Shown here one piece after another: positions 8,525-16,642 of a stretch of DNA of 64,000 nucleotides (position 1 is the first letter of the stretch; each line of letters starts with the position of its first letter). Made by a program: the position numbers and the translations under genes. The notes under the pieces were generated by a model, which was not told where the DNA came from, did no database searches, and saw only the letters and a list, made by a program, of their open reading frames with translations. This stretch comes from Streptomyces caniferus. Its GTDB lineage: Bacteria > Actinomycetota > Actinomycetes > Streptomycetales > Streptomycetaceae. The DNA lies in NCBI RefSeq assembly GCF_009811555.1, contig NZ_BLIN01000001.1, forward strand, positions 124,001 through 188,000. Direction: 5' to 3'.

Positions 8525-9124
8525 GTGCTCAGCAAAAAGATCGAGGACCAGCTCCTGACCATCGGTCCCGGGACCGCCGGCGCGGCCGCGCCCGATCCAC
8601 TCGAGGACCTTGCCCGGCAGCTCCTCACGGAGATCGGCGAGGACCCGGACCGCGAGGGCCTGCGGGACACGCCGGCCCGCTACGCACGGTGGTGGCGCGA
8701 GTTCACCGGCTACGACCCCGGCACCATCGACACGCTCTTCGAGACGACGTCCTCGGGGCAGATGGTGGTGGTGTCGGACATCAAGGTGTGGTCGCTGTGC
8801 GAACACCACCTGCTGCCGTTCAACTGCTCGCTGACCATTGCCTACCGGTCCGCCAAGCAGCTGCTCGGACTGTCGAAGTTCGCCCGGATCGCCCATCAGC
8901 ACGCCCACCGGCTGCAGGTGCAGGAGCGCCTGGTGTCGGGCATCGCGGACGACGTGATGAGCATCACCGAAGCGCCGGACGTCGCCGTCATCGGCCAGGG
9001 CGAGCACCTGTGCATGACCATGCGCGGGATCAGGACCGTCGGCCTGATGACCTCCACCTCGTTCCACGGGGTGTTCGCCGAGGACAGCTCCGCCCGGTCC
9101 GAGCTGCTCTCCCTCGTGCGCTGA
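8525..9124 (+). CDS. folE: GTP cyclohydrolase I FolE
   Basis: The GTG at 8525 lies two bases after the queE stop, with GGGGAG upstream inside queE. The 199-residue protein has the helix DREGLRDTPARYARWW, the zinc motif SLCEHHLLPF and the second zinc cysteine in GEHLCMTMRGI, all typical of type I GTP cyclohydrolase. It opens GTP to dihydroneopterin triphosphate, the first committed precursor for preQ0. A copy inside the operon supplies the pathway independently of the folate enzyme and is a hallmark of secondary-metabolite 7-deazapurine clusters. Confidence 0.95.
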   Translation: MLSKKIEDQLLTIGPGTAGAAAPDPLEDLARQLLTEIGEDPDREGLRDTPARYARWWREFTGYDPGTIDTLFETTSSGQMVVVSDIKVWSLCEHHLLPFNCSLTIAYRSAKQLLGLSKFARIAHQHAHRLQVQERLVSGIADDVMSITEAPDVAVIGQGEHLCMTMRGIRTVGLMTSTSFHGVFAEDSSARSELLSLVR

Positions 9125-9194
9125 GCCCCGGCTCCTCCGACAGCCGGCTGCGCCACGTCAGTCCGTCGTCGCGTCAAGAGAGTGGAACACCTTC

Positions 9195-10211
9195 ATGCCA
9201 GACACGTTTCCTGTGATCGACCTCCGGGACGCCGAGCGGGGCCCCGGGGCACGGGCCGAGTTCCTGGACCGTCTGCGGCGGTCCGTTCACGACATCGGCT
9301 TCTTTCAGCTGGTGGGGCACGGCGTAACCGGCGCGGCCGAACTGCTGGACCTGTCCCGTACGTTCTTCGCGCTGCCGGACCAGGAGCGCCGCAAGCTCGA
9401 CATCCTCAACTCCCCGCACTTCCGCGGCTATTCCGAGCTCGGCCGGGAACGGACACGCGGTGTTCCCGACCAGCGGCAGCAGCTCGACATCGGCCCCGAG
9501 CGGCCCGGCGGCCGCCCAGGGCCCGGCGAGCCGGCGTACCGCTGGTTGGCCGGCCCCAACCAGTGGCCGGCCGGCCTGCCGGAGCTGCAGCCCGCCGTCC
9601 TGGACTGGATGGACCAGCTGACGGGGCTCTCCCACCGGCTGCTCCGGCTGATCCTCGAATCGCTGGAGACGCCGGTGGACTTCCTGGACGCGGTGGTGGA
9701 CCCCGATCCGCAGGTCCACTTCAAGCTGCTGCACTATCCGGGTCCCGCCGAGGCCGCCGAGATCGCCCCCGCGGACCAGGGGGCAGGCATCCACAAGGAC
9801 CTGGGGCTGCTCACCCTGCTCGTCCAGGACGATGTGGGCGGGCTCCAAGTAGCCGTGGAGGAAGACCACTTCGTGGACGTGCCTGTGGTTCCGGACGCGT
9901 TCGTGGTGAACCTCGGCGAACTGCTGGAAGTCGCCACGCGCGGCTACCTCAGGGCCACCGTCCACCGGGTCGTCCGGCCCGCTCCGGGTGTCGACCGGTA
10001 CTCGATGCCGTTCTTCTACAGCCCCCGCCTCGAAGGGTCGATGCGGCCGCTCCCGACCCGCTACGTCAGCGAGGCGGACGGTGTGGTCGTCGACCCGGAC
10101 AACCCGCTGTTCGCCTGCTACGGCGACAACGTGATGAAGGGGCTGACCCGGGGGTTCCCGGAGCTGATCGCCCGCCACCACCCCGGCCTGCTGGCCGGCG
10201 CCGACCAGTGA
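9195..10211 (+). CDS. 2-oxoglutarate/Fe(II) oxygenase, isopenicillin N synthase family
   Basis: The 338-residue protein has the DIOX_N-type start PVIDLRD and HDIGFFQLVGHGV, then the catalytic core with H200-x-D202 (GIHKDLGLLTLL), distal H257 (ATVHRVV) and the 2-oxoglutarate arginine/serine pair R268-Y-S270. All iron and co-substrate ligands are present, so it should be active, most likely as a hydroxylase, desaturase or ring-forming oxygenase. It is encoded between folE and the third ATP-grasp ligase, in the same direction with short gaps, so it most likely tailors the amino acid or the deazaguanine core. Confidence 0.88.
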   Translation: MPDTFPVIDLRDAERGPGARAEFLDRLRRSVHDIGFFQLVGHGVTGAAELLDLSRTFFALPDQERRKLDILNSPHFRGYSELGRERTRGVPDQRQQLDIGPERPGGRPGPGEPAYRWLAGPNQWPAGLPELQPAVLDWMDQLTGLSHRLLRLILESLETPVDFLDAVVDPDPQVHFKLLHYPGPAEAAEIAPADQGAGIHKDLGLLTLLVQDDVGGLQVAVEEDHFVDVPVVPDAFVVNLGELLEVATRGYLRATVHRVVRPAPGVDRYSMPFFYSPRLEGSMRPLPTRYVSEADGVVVDPDNPLFACYGDNVMKGLTRGFPELIARHHPGLLAGADQ

Positions 10212-10260
10212 GGCCCGGGCCGGCTCCGCTCCGGCAGCACTCTCCCCAAGGAGTAAACAG

Positions 10261-11514
10261 TTGAGCAACCGCAAGCCGGCCGTCCTCCTGGTCGACCCCG
10301 TGACGGTCGGAGTCGGCTACAAGCAGGCGGTCCGGGACATGGACATGAGCGTCGTGTCGCTGTTCACCAACGAGCCGGCGGACCTCAAGGTGACCTGGCC
10401 TCACCACGCCGAGGGCGACGACGTCTCCCTCTACGCCACCGAGGCCGCCGAGGTCCTGACCGCTCTCGCGGGCATCGACTACGAGATCAGGGCCGTCGTC
10501 CCCGCCTCGGAGTCCGGGGTGCACCTCGCGAGTGTCATCGCCCACGAACTGAGCCTGCCCTGCAATGACGTGGAGCTGGCGCGGGCCAGGCACGACAAGT
10601 CCCTGATGCGGGACCACGCGGCCGCGCAGGGCCTGCGCATCCCGGCCTACCGCCTGGTGCACGACCCCTCCGAGGTCCGGGAGGCCGCCGAGAGCATCGG
10701 CTACCCGGTCATCGTCAAGCAGTGCGACGGCGCCGGCTCCATCGGCGCCACCCTGGTGCCCGACGCCGCGAGCGCCGAGAACTTCCAAGTCGTCGAAAAG
10801 ACCAACTACTTCGGCTGGACGGTCGACGCGTGGCTGGTCGAGGAGTACATCCGGGGCCGTGAGTTCGCGGTCAACGCCTTCAGCAGTGACGGCGACCACC
10901 GGGTGATCGACATGTGGGAGTACCGCAGGCCCGACGACCGGGACTACGACTTCCCCCTCTGGGACAACGTCCAGGCGGTGCCCGACGATCCCGACTGGGC
11001 CAGGATCGAGGAGTACGTCTGCCAGGTGCTCACCGCGTTCGGAGTGCGCCGTGGCCCGAGCCACACCGAGGTGAAGGTCAACGCGGACGGCGTCTTCCTG
11101 ATGGAGGTGGGGGCCCGGCTCCCCGGCGGCCCGGCCACCGACCAGTGGTCGGAGTTCACGGACGTGCGTCCGTTCCACGACACCCTGGAGTGCTACCTGG
11201 GACGGCGTCCCGCCCTCATGGACAAGCCCATCAACAGCCGCGCCATGTTCGGCGCGATCGCCATCCACAACGAGGTCGGACCCGGCACCCTCGTGGCCAT
11301 GCACGGCCTCGAAGAGGTCAGGAACCACCCGGGTGTCGACAAGGTCCTGGTCTCCTACGAACCGGGCGATCACGTGCCGCCCACCCGGGACACCCTGTCC
11401 ATCCCGCTGGGCGCCTGGGTCTCGGGCCCCGACCAGGAGTCGGTGGTGCGCGTGCTCGCGGCGATCAGGGCCATGGTCGACCTGGAGATCACGCCGGATC
11501 AGCCGGCCGACTGA
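10261..11514 (+). CDS. ATP-grasp carboxylate-amine ligase, third of three
   Basis: A TTG start at 10261 is supported by AAGGAG seven bases upstream. The 417-residue protein begins with AVLLVDPVTVGVGYKQAVRD, then the ATP strand PVIVKQCDGAGSIGATLV, the hinge WLVEEYIRGREFAVNAF and the metal strand HTEVKVNADGVFLMEVGARLPGG. The E-V-G-A-R form belongs to a different ATP-grasp subfamily from the first two ligases. Long insertions such as EYRRPDDRDYDF support this. It is likely to form another amide bond in the same pathway. It directly precedes the BesD-like halogenase gene, 89 bases downstream, so its substrate may be the halogenated amino acid; that is inference. Confidence 0.82.
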   Translation: MSNRKPAVLLVDPVTVGVGYKQAVRDMDMSVVSLFTNEPADLKVTWPHHAEGDDVSLYATEAAEVLTALAGIDYEIRAVVPASESGVHLASVIAHELSLPCNDVELARARHDKSLMRDHAAAQGLRIPAYRLVHDPSEVREAAESIGYPVIVKQCDGAGSIGATLVPDAASAENFQVVEKTNYFGWTVDAWLVEEYIRGREFAVNAFSSDGDHRVIDMWEYRRPDDRDYDFPLWDNVQAVPDDPDWARIEEYVCQVLTAFGVRRGPSHTEVKVNADGVFLMEVGARLPGGPATDQWSEFTDVRPFHDTLECYLGRRPALMDKPINSRAMFGAIAIHNEVGPGTLVAMHGLEEVRNHPGVDKVLVSYEPGDHVPPTRDTLSIPLGAWVSGPDQESVVRVLAAIRAMVDLEITPDQPAD

Positions 11515-11603
11515 CGGTGACCGCCCCGTTCCCGGACGGTTCTCCCGATCCCGTCCGCAGGCGATCCCATCCCATCCCATCAGCAGAGGAAGAAGAACTC
11601 AGC

Positions 11604-12377
11604 ATGGACGTGCGCAAGATCGACGAGACAATCGGCAAGTTCCTCGCGGAGAACTACACCCCTGAACGCGTCGAGCAGCTGGCGGACCGGTTCTTCCACA
11701 AGGGCGTGGTGAAGTTCGACGAGAGCGCCCGCCTCGTCCCCGCGGAGATCATGACCGCCGTCCAGGCGGAGGCCGACCGGCTGATCGACGCACACAAGGA
11801 GCGCCGCGACCTGCTGCTGCGCACCACGGGGAACACCCCGCGCAAGATGAGCGTGGTCAAGAGCGAGGACATCGAGCAGAGCGAGCTCATCCGCACCATC
11901 GCCACATCGGAGTCGTTCCTCGGCTTCCTCGGCCGCATCGCCCGTGAGCCCATCATTCCTCAGGTCTCCACGGACGAGCGCTACCTGATCACCCACCAGG
12001 AGTTCAAGGCGGACACCCACGGGTGGCACTGGGGCGACTACAGCTTCGCCCTCATCTGGGCCCTGCGGATGCCGCCCATCTCCTGCGGCGGCATGCTCCA
12101 GGCCGTGCCGCACACGCACTGGGACAAGAGCAACCCCCGCATCAACGAGACCCTCTGCGAGCGTCAGATCGACACGCACGGACTCGTCTCCGGAGACCTC
12201 TACCTCCAGCGCACCGACACCACGCTGCACCGGACCGTCCCGCTGACCGAGGACGGCGCGGCTCGCACCATCCTCAACATGACCTGGGCGGGCGAGCGTG
12301 ACCTCGACAAGCCGCTGATCGGCAACGACCGCTGGTGGGAGAACCCGGAGGCGAAGGCCGCCCAGGCGGTGAAGTAG
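11604..12377 (+). CDS. BesD-like Fe(II)/2-oxoglutarate amino-acid halogenase (HxG facial triad)
   Basis: The ATG at 11604 follows a GAGGAAGAAG stretch. The 257-residue protein contains H142-W-G144-D145 and a distal H209. A glycine replacing the carboxylate of the usual HxD/E triad leaves an open site for chloride and marks radical halogenases. As I remember BesD of S. cattleya, its iron ligands are H137/G139/H204, so spacing is identical with an offset of five; the lysine-contacting E120, H134 and D140 would match E125, H139 and D145 here, and N219, T221, W239 would match N225, T227, W245. The family chlorinates free lysine- or ornithine-like amino acids. It is the last gene of the forward operon before a terminator at 12443. 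Caution: the halogenase call rests on motif and spacing only. Confidence 0.72.
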   Translation: MDVRKIDETIGKFLAENYTPERVEQLADRFFHKGVVKFDESARLVPAEIMTAVQAEADRLIDAHKERRDLLLRTTGNTPRKMSVVKSEDIEQSELIRTIATSESFLGFLGRIAREPIIPQVSTDERYLITHQEFKADTHGWHWGDYSFALIWALRMPPISCGGMLQAVPHTHWDKSNPRINETLCERQIDTHGLVSGDLYLQRTDTTLHRTVPLTEDGAARTILNMTWAGERDLDKPLIGNDRWWENPEAKAAQAVK

Positions 12378-12442
12378 GGCCCGTTGCCGACCTTCGACCC
12401 GAAGCAAGGGTGAGGCCGCCGTGGACCCGGCGCCGTTCCCGA

Positions 12443-12482
12443 GGGGCCGGGCACGCATACCCGATGCGCGTGCCCGGTCCCC
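12443..12482 (+). terminator. Rho-independent-like terminator after the biosynthetic operon
   Basis: A GC-rich hairpin with arms GGGGCCGGGCACGC (12443-12456) and GCGTGCCCGGTCCCC (12468-12482), pairing with one G-U, lies 65 bases after the halogenase-like gene and just before the antiporter. Confidence 0.6.
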
Positions 12483-12515
12483 GTCGTTGATCCCTCCGGA
12501 CGGAACCTGACTGAC

Positions 12516-13781
12516 GTGACCAGTAGCCAGATCGCAGCCTTCTTCCTCGACGTCGCGCTGATCGCCGTCATGGCCTGGGTCGGTGGCACCGTGGCCCGTC
12601 GGTGCGGCCAGCCCGCCGTCATCGGTGAGATCGTGGCCGGCATCCTCCTCGGGCCCACCCTGCTGCACGGGTCGTTCACGGAGACGGTCTTCCCCCTGGA
12701 AGTGCGGTCCGAGCTCGGCGCCCTCGCCGACATCGGCCTCATCCTGTTCATGTTCGCGCTCGGCATGGAGTTCGACTGGTCCGCCAAACGCTCGGTCCGG
12801 CGCACCTCGCTCTCCATCGCGGCCTGCGCGATGGTCGTCCCGTTCGCGGCGGGCGCGGGCCTCGGCCTGTGGTGGGGGCCCGGCCAGGCCTCGGCGAGCA
12901 AGCTCGACCACGTCCTGTTCATGGGCATCGCGCTGTCGGTGACCGCGTTCCCCGTACTGGCCCGGATCATCGAGGACCGCGGCATCTCCCGTACGCCGCT
13001 CGGCCAGTTGGCGGTGGCGAGCGCCGCGCTCTGCGACATCTTCGCGTGGGTCCTGCTCGGCGTGGTCATGCTCCTGTGCGGCAGCGGCGCGCCCTGGCGC
13101 CTGATCTGGTTCGTCCCGTACGTGATCTTGATGATCACCGTCATACGTCCGCTGCTCCGCCGGGTGATGCGCAGGACGAGCAGCGAACTCGACATCATCG
13201 TCTCCTTCGTGGGCGTGCTCGCGTCCAGCGCCGCCACCGAGTGGATGGGGCTGCACTTCATCTTCGGCGCCTTCGTCTTCGGGGTCGTGCGGGCGCACGC
13301 CAAGCGCGGGCTGCCCGAGAAGGTCGACGTCCGGCTCCGGCAGGGACTCGGCTCACTGGGCAGCAGGCTCTTCATGCCGATCTACTTCGTCGTGGCCGGC
13401 TGGAAGGTGGATCTCTCCAGCCTGGGGCCGTCCCAACTCCTGGACCTGTCGGTGCTGTTGGTCGCCGCGACAGCCACCAAGTTCCTCGCCGCGGCCGGCG
13501 CCGCCCGGCTCTCCGGGATGAGCCCGCGGGAGTCCGCGGCCATCGGCGCCCTGATGAACACGCGCGGACTGACCGAGCTGATCGTGCTGACCGCGGGCCA
13601 CGAGATGGGGCTCCTCGACGACTCCATGTACACGCTGCTGGTGGCCATGGCCGTGCTCACCACGATGTGCACCGGACCGATCCTGAAGCGGCTGCTGCCT
13701 CCTGCCGACCGCTCCGGACCGGACGTGTCGGCCGCGCCCGCCGCGCTCCCCGCGGAGCCCGGCCCCGCGCGGGCGCAGTAG
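12516..13781 (+). CDS. Cation/proton antiporter, CPA2 (KefB/NapA) family
   Basis: The GTG at 12516 opens a 421-residue, highly hydrophobic protein with about a dozen membrane segments. The motifs VIGEIVAGILLGPTLLH, GLILFMFALGMEFD and TKFLAAAGAARLSGMSPRESAAIGALMNTRGLTELIVL are those of Na+(K+)/H+ exchangers of the CPA2 family; the LMNTRGLTELI segment is diagnostic. Similar antiporters are found in many Streptomyces biosynthetic clusters, where they may support export or self-resistance, but a direct role here is not shown. It follows the operon terminator and precedes the MFS exporter. Confidence 0.9.
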   Translation: MTSSQIAAFFLDVALIAVMAWVGGTVARRCGQPAVIGEIVAGILLGPTLLHGSFTETVFPLEVRSELGALADIGLILFMFALGMEFDWSAKRSVRRTSLSIAACAMVVPFAAGAGLGLWWGPGQASASKLDHVLFMGIALSVTAFPVLARIIEDRGISRTPLGQLAVASAALCDIFAWVLLGVVMLLCGSGAPWRLIWFVPYVILMITVIRPLLRRVMRRTSSELDIIVSFVGVLASSAATEWMGLHFIFGAFVFGVVRAHAKRGLPEKVDVRLRQGLGSLGSRLFMPIYFVVAGWKVDLSSLGPSQLLDLSVLLVAATATKFLAAAGAARLSGMSPRESAAIGALMNTRGLTELIVLTAGHEMGLLDDSMYTLLVAMAVLTTMCTGPILKRLLPPADRSGPDVSAAPAALPAEPGPARAQ

Positions 13782-13842
13782 CGTAACTCCCCCCTCGACG
13801 GCGTCCGTTGCGGTCCGAAGCACGGAGCAAGGAGTCCAGACG

Positions 13843-15063
13843 ATGACTGCCGAACCCGAAGTGGTGCCCGAGGCCGCGCCGCGCGGTCCGCTGCACAGCT
13901 ACCGGGAACTGAAAAAGGTGCCCGGGTTCTGGCGGATCGTCGCGGTCGGCATGGCGTCGAAGCTGCCGACCAGCATGGTCGAGCTGAGCCTGCTGCTTCT
14001 GGTCGGCCGAACGTACTCCTACGGGACGGCAGGCCTGGCGGTGGCCTGCCTCGCGATAGGCCAGGGCGTGACCGCCCCGCTGCGCGGCCGGCTCATCGAC
14101 CGGCACTCCCCCCGCGTGGTGTTACTCGGCTGCCTCGCGGCCTACACCGCGGCGACCGTGCTGCTGATCCTGGCGGCATCCGACCACGGCCCCGCCCCCG
14201 CGGTCCTGGTGACGTCCGCGGCCCTGGGGGCCGCCTCGCCGCCGACCGCCGTCCTGATGCGGACCGTCTGGCACCACGCCGCCGAGCACGACATGCTCAC
14301 CACCGCGATGGCCCTCGACTCGGCCATGATGGGCACGGCGCTGATCACCGGCCCCGTGCTGGCCAGCTGGCTCAGTCTGTCGTTCTCCGGGGTCGTCCCC
14401 TTGATCGTCATCGCGGTGATGACCGCCGTCGTGGTGTTCCTGCTGCTCGACACCCCGGCCTCACCGCGGCCGGCCGTACGGCGTCACTGGCTGGGCCCGC
14501 TGACCTCCGCGCCGCTGCGGCGCCTGCTGATCGCGGACGGGCTCTTCGTCCTGGCGGTGACCGCCACCGACGTGCTGCTGCCGATCTACGCCAAGGAGTA
14601 CGACGCGGCGGTGTACACCGGCGCCTACCTGGCCGCCCTGTCCATCGGCAGCGTGCTGGGCAGCCTCGTCCTGGGTGCCGCGCCCCGTCTCCTGGCCCAC
14701 GGCCCCAAGCTCTCCGTGCTGCTCTGCGTCTTCGCGGCGGGAGGCGGCACCCTCGCCCTCGCCGCCCAGTTCTCCCCCCTGGCGGTCCTCGTGCTCTGCC
14801 CGGTGGCCGGACTGGTCCTCGGCTCCGTGTTCGGCACGCTGCGGACGGTGGGAAGCGACCTCGCGAAGGAAGGCGAGGTCACCGAGACGATGTCCTGGCT
14901 CACCAGCCTCGACATGGCGGGCGGTGCCGTGGGCGCCGCGGTCTTCGCGCACCTCGCCGTCACCGAGGGCAGCCGGACGGCGCTCATGCTGGTGCCGGTG
15001 GTGGTCCTGCTGAGCGCGGTGGCAGGCTGGTCGGCGCGCTCGCCGTCGGCCGAGCAGGGCTGA
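13843..15063 (+). CDS. MFS transporter, putative product exporter (contains TTA codon)
   Basis: The 406-residue protein has about twelve hydrophobic segments. It has the MFS loop [15 protein letters not shown] between segments 2 and 3 (compare the family's G-x-L-a-D-r-x-G-r) and a central loop around residues 205-225. Drug-exporter-like MFS proteins at the end of a biosynthetic cluster usually export the product. Codon 94 (14122-14124) is TTA, so, like the MmyB-type regulator, it should be under bldA control. It is the last gene before the right flanking repeat. Confidence 0.85.
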   Translation: MTAEPEVVPEAAPRGPLHSYRELKKVPGFWRIVAVGMASKLPTSMVELSLLLLVGRTYSYGTAGLAVACLAIGQGVTAPLRGRLIDRHSPRVVLLGCLAAYTAATVLLILAASDHGPAPAVLVTSAALGAASPPTAVLMRTVWHHAAEHDMLTTAMALDSAMMGTALITGPVLASWLSLSFSGVVPLIVIAVMTAVVVFLLLDTPASPRPAVRRHWLGPLTSAPLRRLLIADGLFVLAVTATDVLLPIYAKEYDAAVYTGAYLAALSIGSVLGSLVLGAAPRLLAHGPKLSVLLCVFAAGGGTLALAAQFSPLAVLVLCPVAGLVLGSVFGTLRTVGSDLAKEGEVTETMSWLTSLDMAGGAVGAAVFAHLAVTEGSRTALMLVPVVVLLSAVAGWSARSPSAEQG

Positions 15064-15172
15064 CGGCGGCGAGGCCCTTCCCTCGCGGGTCCCCGCCGCC
15101 CGTGCCCCGCCCGCGCCGAGGCGCCGGGCGGCCCTGTGGTGTCATGGAGGAAGCTCAAATCAACCTCTGAAC

Positions 15173-15210
15173 TCGTCCGCTGCGGGGTTCGGTGTGCCGC
15201 GCCCGGGCCA
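15173..15210 (+). repeat. Right copy of island-flanking direct repeat
   Basis: Matches 539-576 in direct orientation at 34 of 38 positions. It lies 35 bases before the DUF692 start codon, so it may be part of that operon's original upstream region, with the left copy the duplicated end. Confidence 0.6.
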
Positions 15211-15244
15211 TGACTACCCACACCACGGAGCAAGAGGGGGAGCC

Positions 15245-16087
15245 ATGGAACGCCTGGGTACGGGGATCGGCTGGCGGCCGGAAATCGCCGCGGAGATCGC
15301 GGAGCTGCCCGGGGTGGACTGGGTGGAGGTGGTGGCGGAGAACCTCTGCCCCGGCCATCTGCCGTACGCCCTGCAGGAGTTGCGCGAGCGCGGCATCACC
15401 GTCGTCCCGCACGGGGTCTCGCTCGGCCTCGGCGGCGCCGAGCGTCCGGACGCCGGCCGGCTGACCGCACTCGCCGAACGCGTCGAGGCGCTGGCCGCAC
15501 CGCTGGTCACCGAGCACATCGCGTTCGTCCGGGCCGGCGGTCCGCTCACCGCCTCCCCGCGCATGGAGGCCGGGCATCTGCTGCCCGTGCCGCGCACCCG
15601 TGACGCGCTGGACGTGCTGTGCGAGAACGTACGCATCGCCCAGGAGGCCCTGCCGGTGCCGCTGGCGCTGGAGAACATCGCCGCCCTCATCAACTGGCCG
15701 GGCGAGGAGCTGACCGAGGGGCAGTTCCTGACCGAACTCGTCGAGCGGACCGGGGTCCGGCTGCTGATCGACGTCGCCAACCTCCATACGAACCACATCA
15801 ACCGGGGCGAGGACCCGGCGGTCGCTCTCGACGGGCTGCCGCTCGACGCCCTGGCGTACGTCCATGTCGCGGGCGGTGTGGAGCGGGACGGGGTGTGGCA
15901 CGACAGCCATGCCCACCCGGTGACCCGGCCCGTGCTGGACGTCCTGGCCGAACTGTGTGCCCGGACCGAACCGCCCGGTGTGCTGCTGGAGCGCGACGAG
16001 GACTTCCCCGAGGGCGCGGAGCTGGCCGGTGAACTCGATGCGATACGCACCGTGCTGAAGGAGGCCCGCCATGCCCAGGCGGCTTGA
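15245..16087 (+). CDS. DUF692 family multinuclear non-heme iron oxidase (MNIO)
   Basis: The ATG at 15245 follows GGGGGAG. The 280-residue TIM-barrel protein carries the DUF692 motifs in order: [77 protein letters not shown] and [10 protein letters not shown]; the His, Asp and Glu residues in these strands bind two or three irons. Characterised members (MbnB, TglH, ChrH, bufferin enzymes) oxidatively modify cysteines in peptide substrates and need a partner protein. Here the partner gene overlaps by 17 bases, and a membrane protein with a Cys-rich tail follows, so the tail is a candidate substrate. Confidence 0.9.
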   Translation: MERLGTGIGWRPEIAAEIAELPGVDWVEVVAENLCPGHLPYALQELRERGITVVPHGVSLGLGGAERPDAGRLTALAERVEALAAPLVTEHIAFVRAGGPLTASPRMEAGHLLPVPRTRDALDVLCENVRIAQEALPVPLALENIAALINWPGEELTEGQFLTELVERTGVRLLIDVANLHTNHINRGEDPAVALDGLPLDALAYVHVAGGVERDGVWHDSHAHPVTRPVLDVLAELCARTEPPGVLLERDEDFPEGAELAGELDAIRTVLKEARHAQAA

Positions 16088-16637
16088 GCCGACGGCGGGG
16101 ACCGCGCCGGACCCCCGCACCGCGCCGGACGACGACACCGCGCCGGGCGTCCCGGGAACGACCGGCGGCGCAGGCGGCAACGGGGACGGGGACAGCAGCA
16201 CGGGCCCGGGCACGGGCACCGACGCGGCGCGGCAGCGGCTGGCGCTGGCGCAGACCGCGCTGCTGTCCGCGCTGGTCGCCGGGACGCCGCCGCCCGAGGG
16301 CTTCGACCGCGTACGGCTGCGGGTGCAGAGCCGGGCGCTGACCGCCAAGCGGGCCGACGTCGTCGCCAAGGTCGCGCCGGAGCTGCCGGAGATCCTCGGC
16401 GCGGACTACCGGGCCGCGTTCCTCGGCTATGCGCGGCACCGGCCCATGAGCGGCGGCTACCGCCAGGACGCCCTGGACTTCGCGGCGCATCTGCTGGCCC
16501 AGGGCCGCCCTCAGGACCCGGCCGCGCGCGAGCAGTTGACGCGCTGGTGGCGGGACCGCGCGGGCCCGAAGCCGCCGTCCGCCCGGCCCCTGGCCCGGCT
16601 GGCGCGCGCCGTGCGGCGCGTCCTGGGCAGAGGGTGA
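16071..16637 (+). CDS. DUF692-associated partner protein (SCO6045-like)
   Basis: The ATG at 16071 lies inside the DUF692 gene end, with GAAGGAGG upstream. The 188-residue protein has a disordered Gly/Asp/Pro-rich N-terminus (about 50 residues) and a helical C-terminal domain ([34 protein letters not shown], then [26 protein letters not shown]). This domain always follows or is fused near DUF692 proteins in Streptomyces and probably serves as the substrate-recognition partner, like the MbnC/TglI/DUF2063 partners of other MNIO enzymes; that role is inferred from position. Confidence 0.75.
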   Translation: MPRRLEPTAGTAPDPRTAPDDDTAPGVPGTTGGAGGNGDGDSSTGPGTGTDAARQRLALAQTALLSALVAGTPPPEGFDRVRLRVQSRALTAKRADVVAKVAPELPEILGADYRAAFLGYARHRPMSGGYRQDALDFAAHLLAQGRPQDPAAREQLTRWWRDRAGPKPPSARPLARLARAVRRVLGRG

Positions 16638-16642
16638 CCACG

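Noticed and set aside
6702..9124. queC-D-E-folE as part of tRNA queuosine synthesis
   Set aside because: No tgt, queF, queA or queG/queH nearby; the operon context with ATP-grasp ligases and oxygenases points to secondary metabolism.
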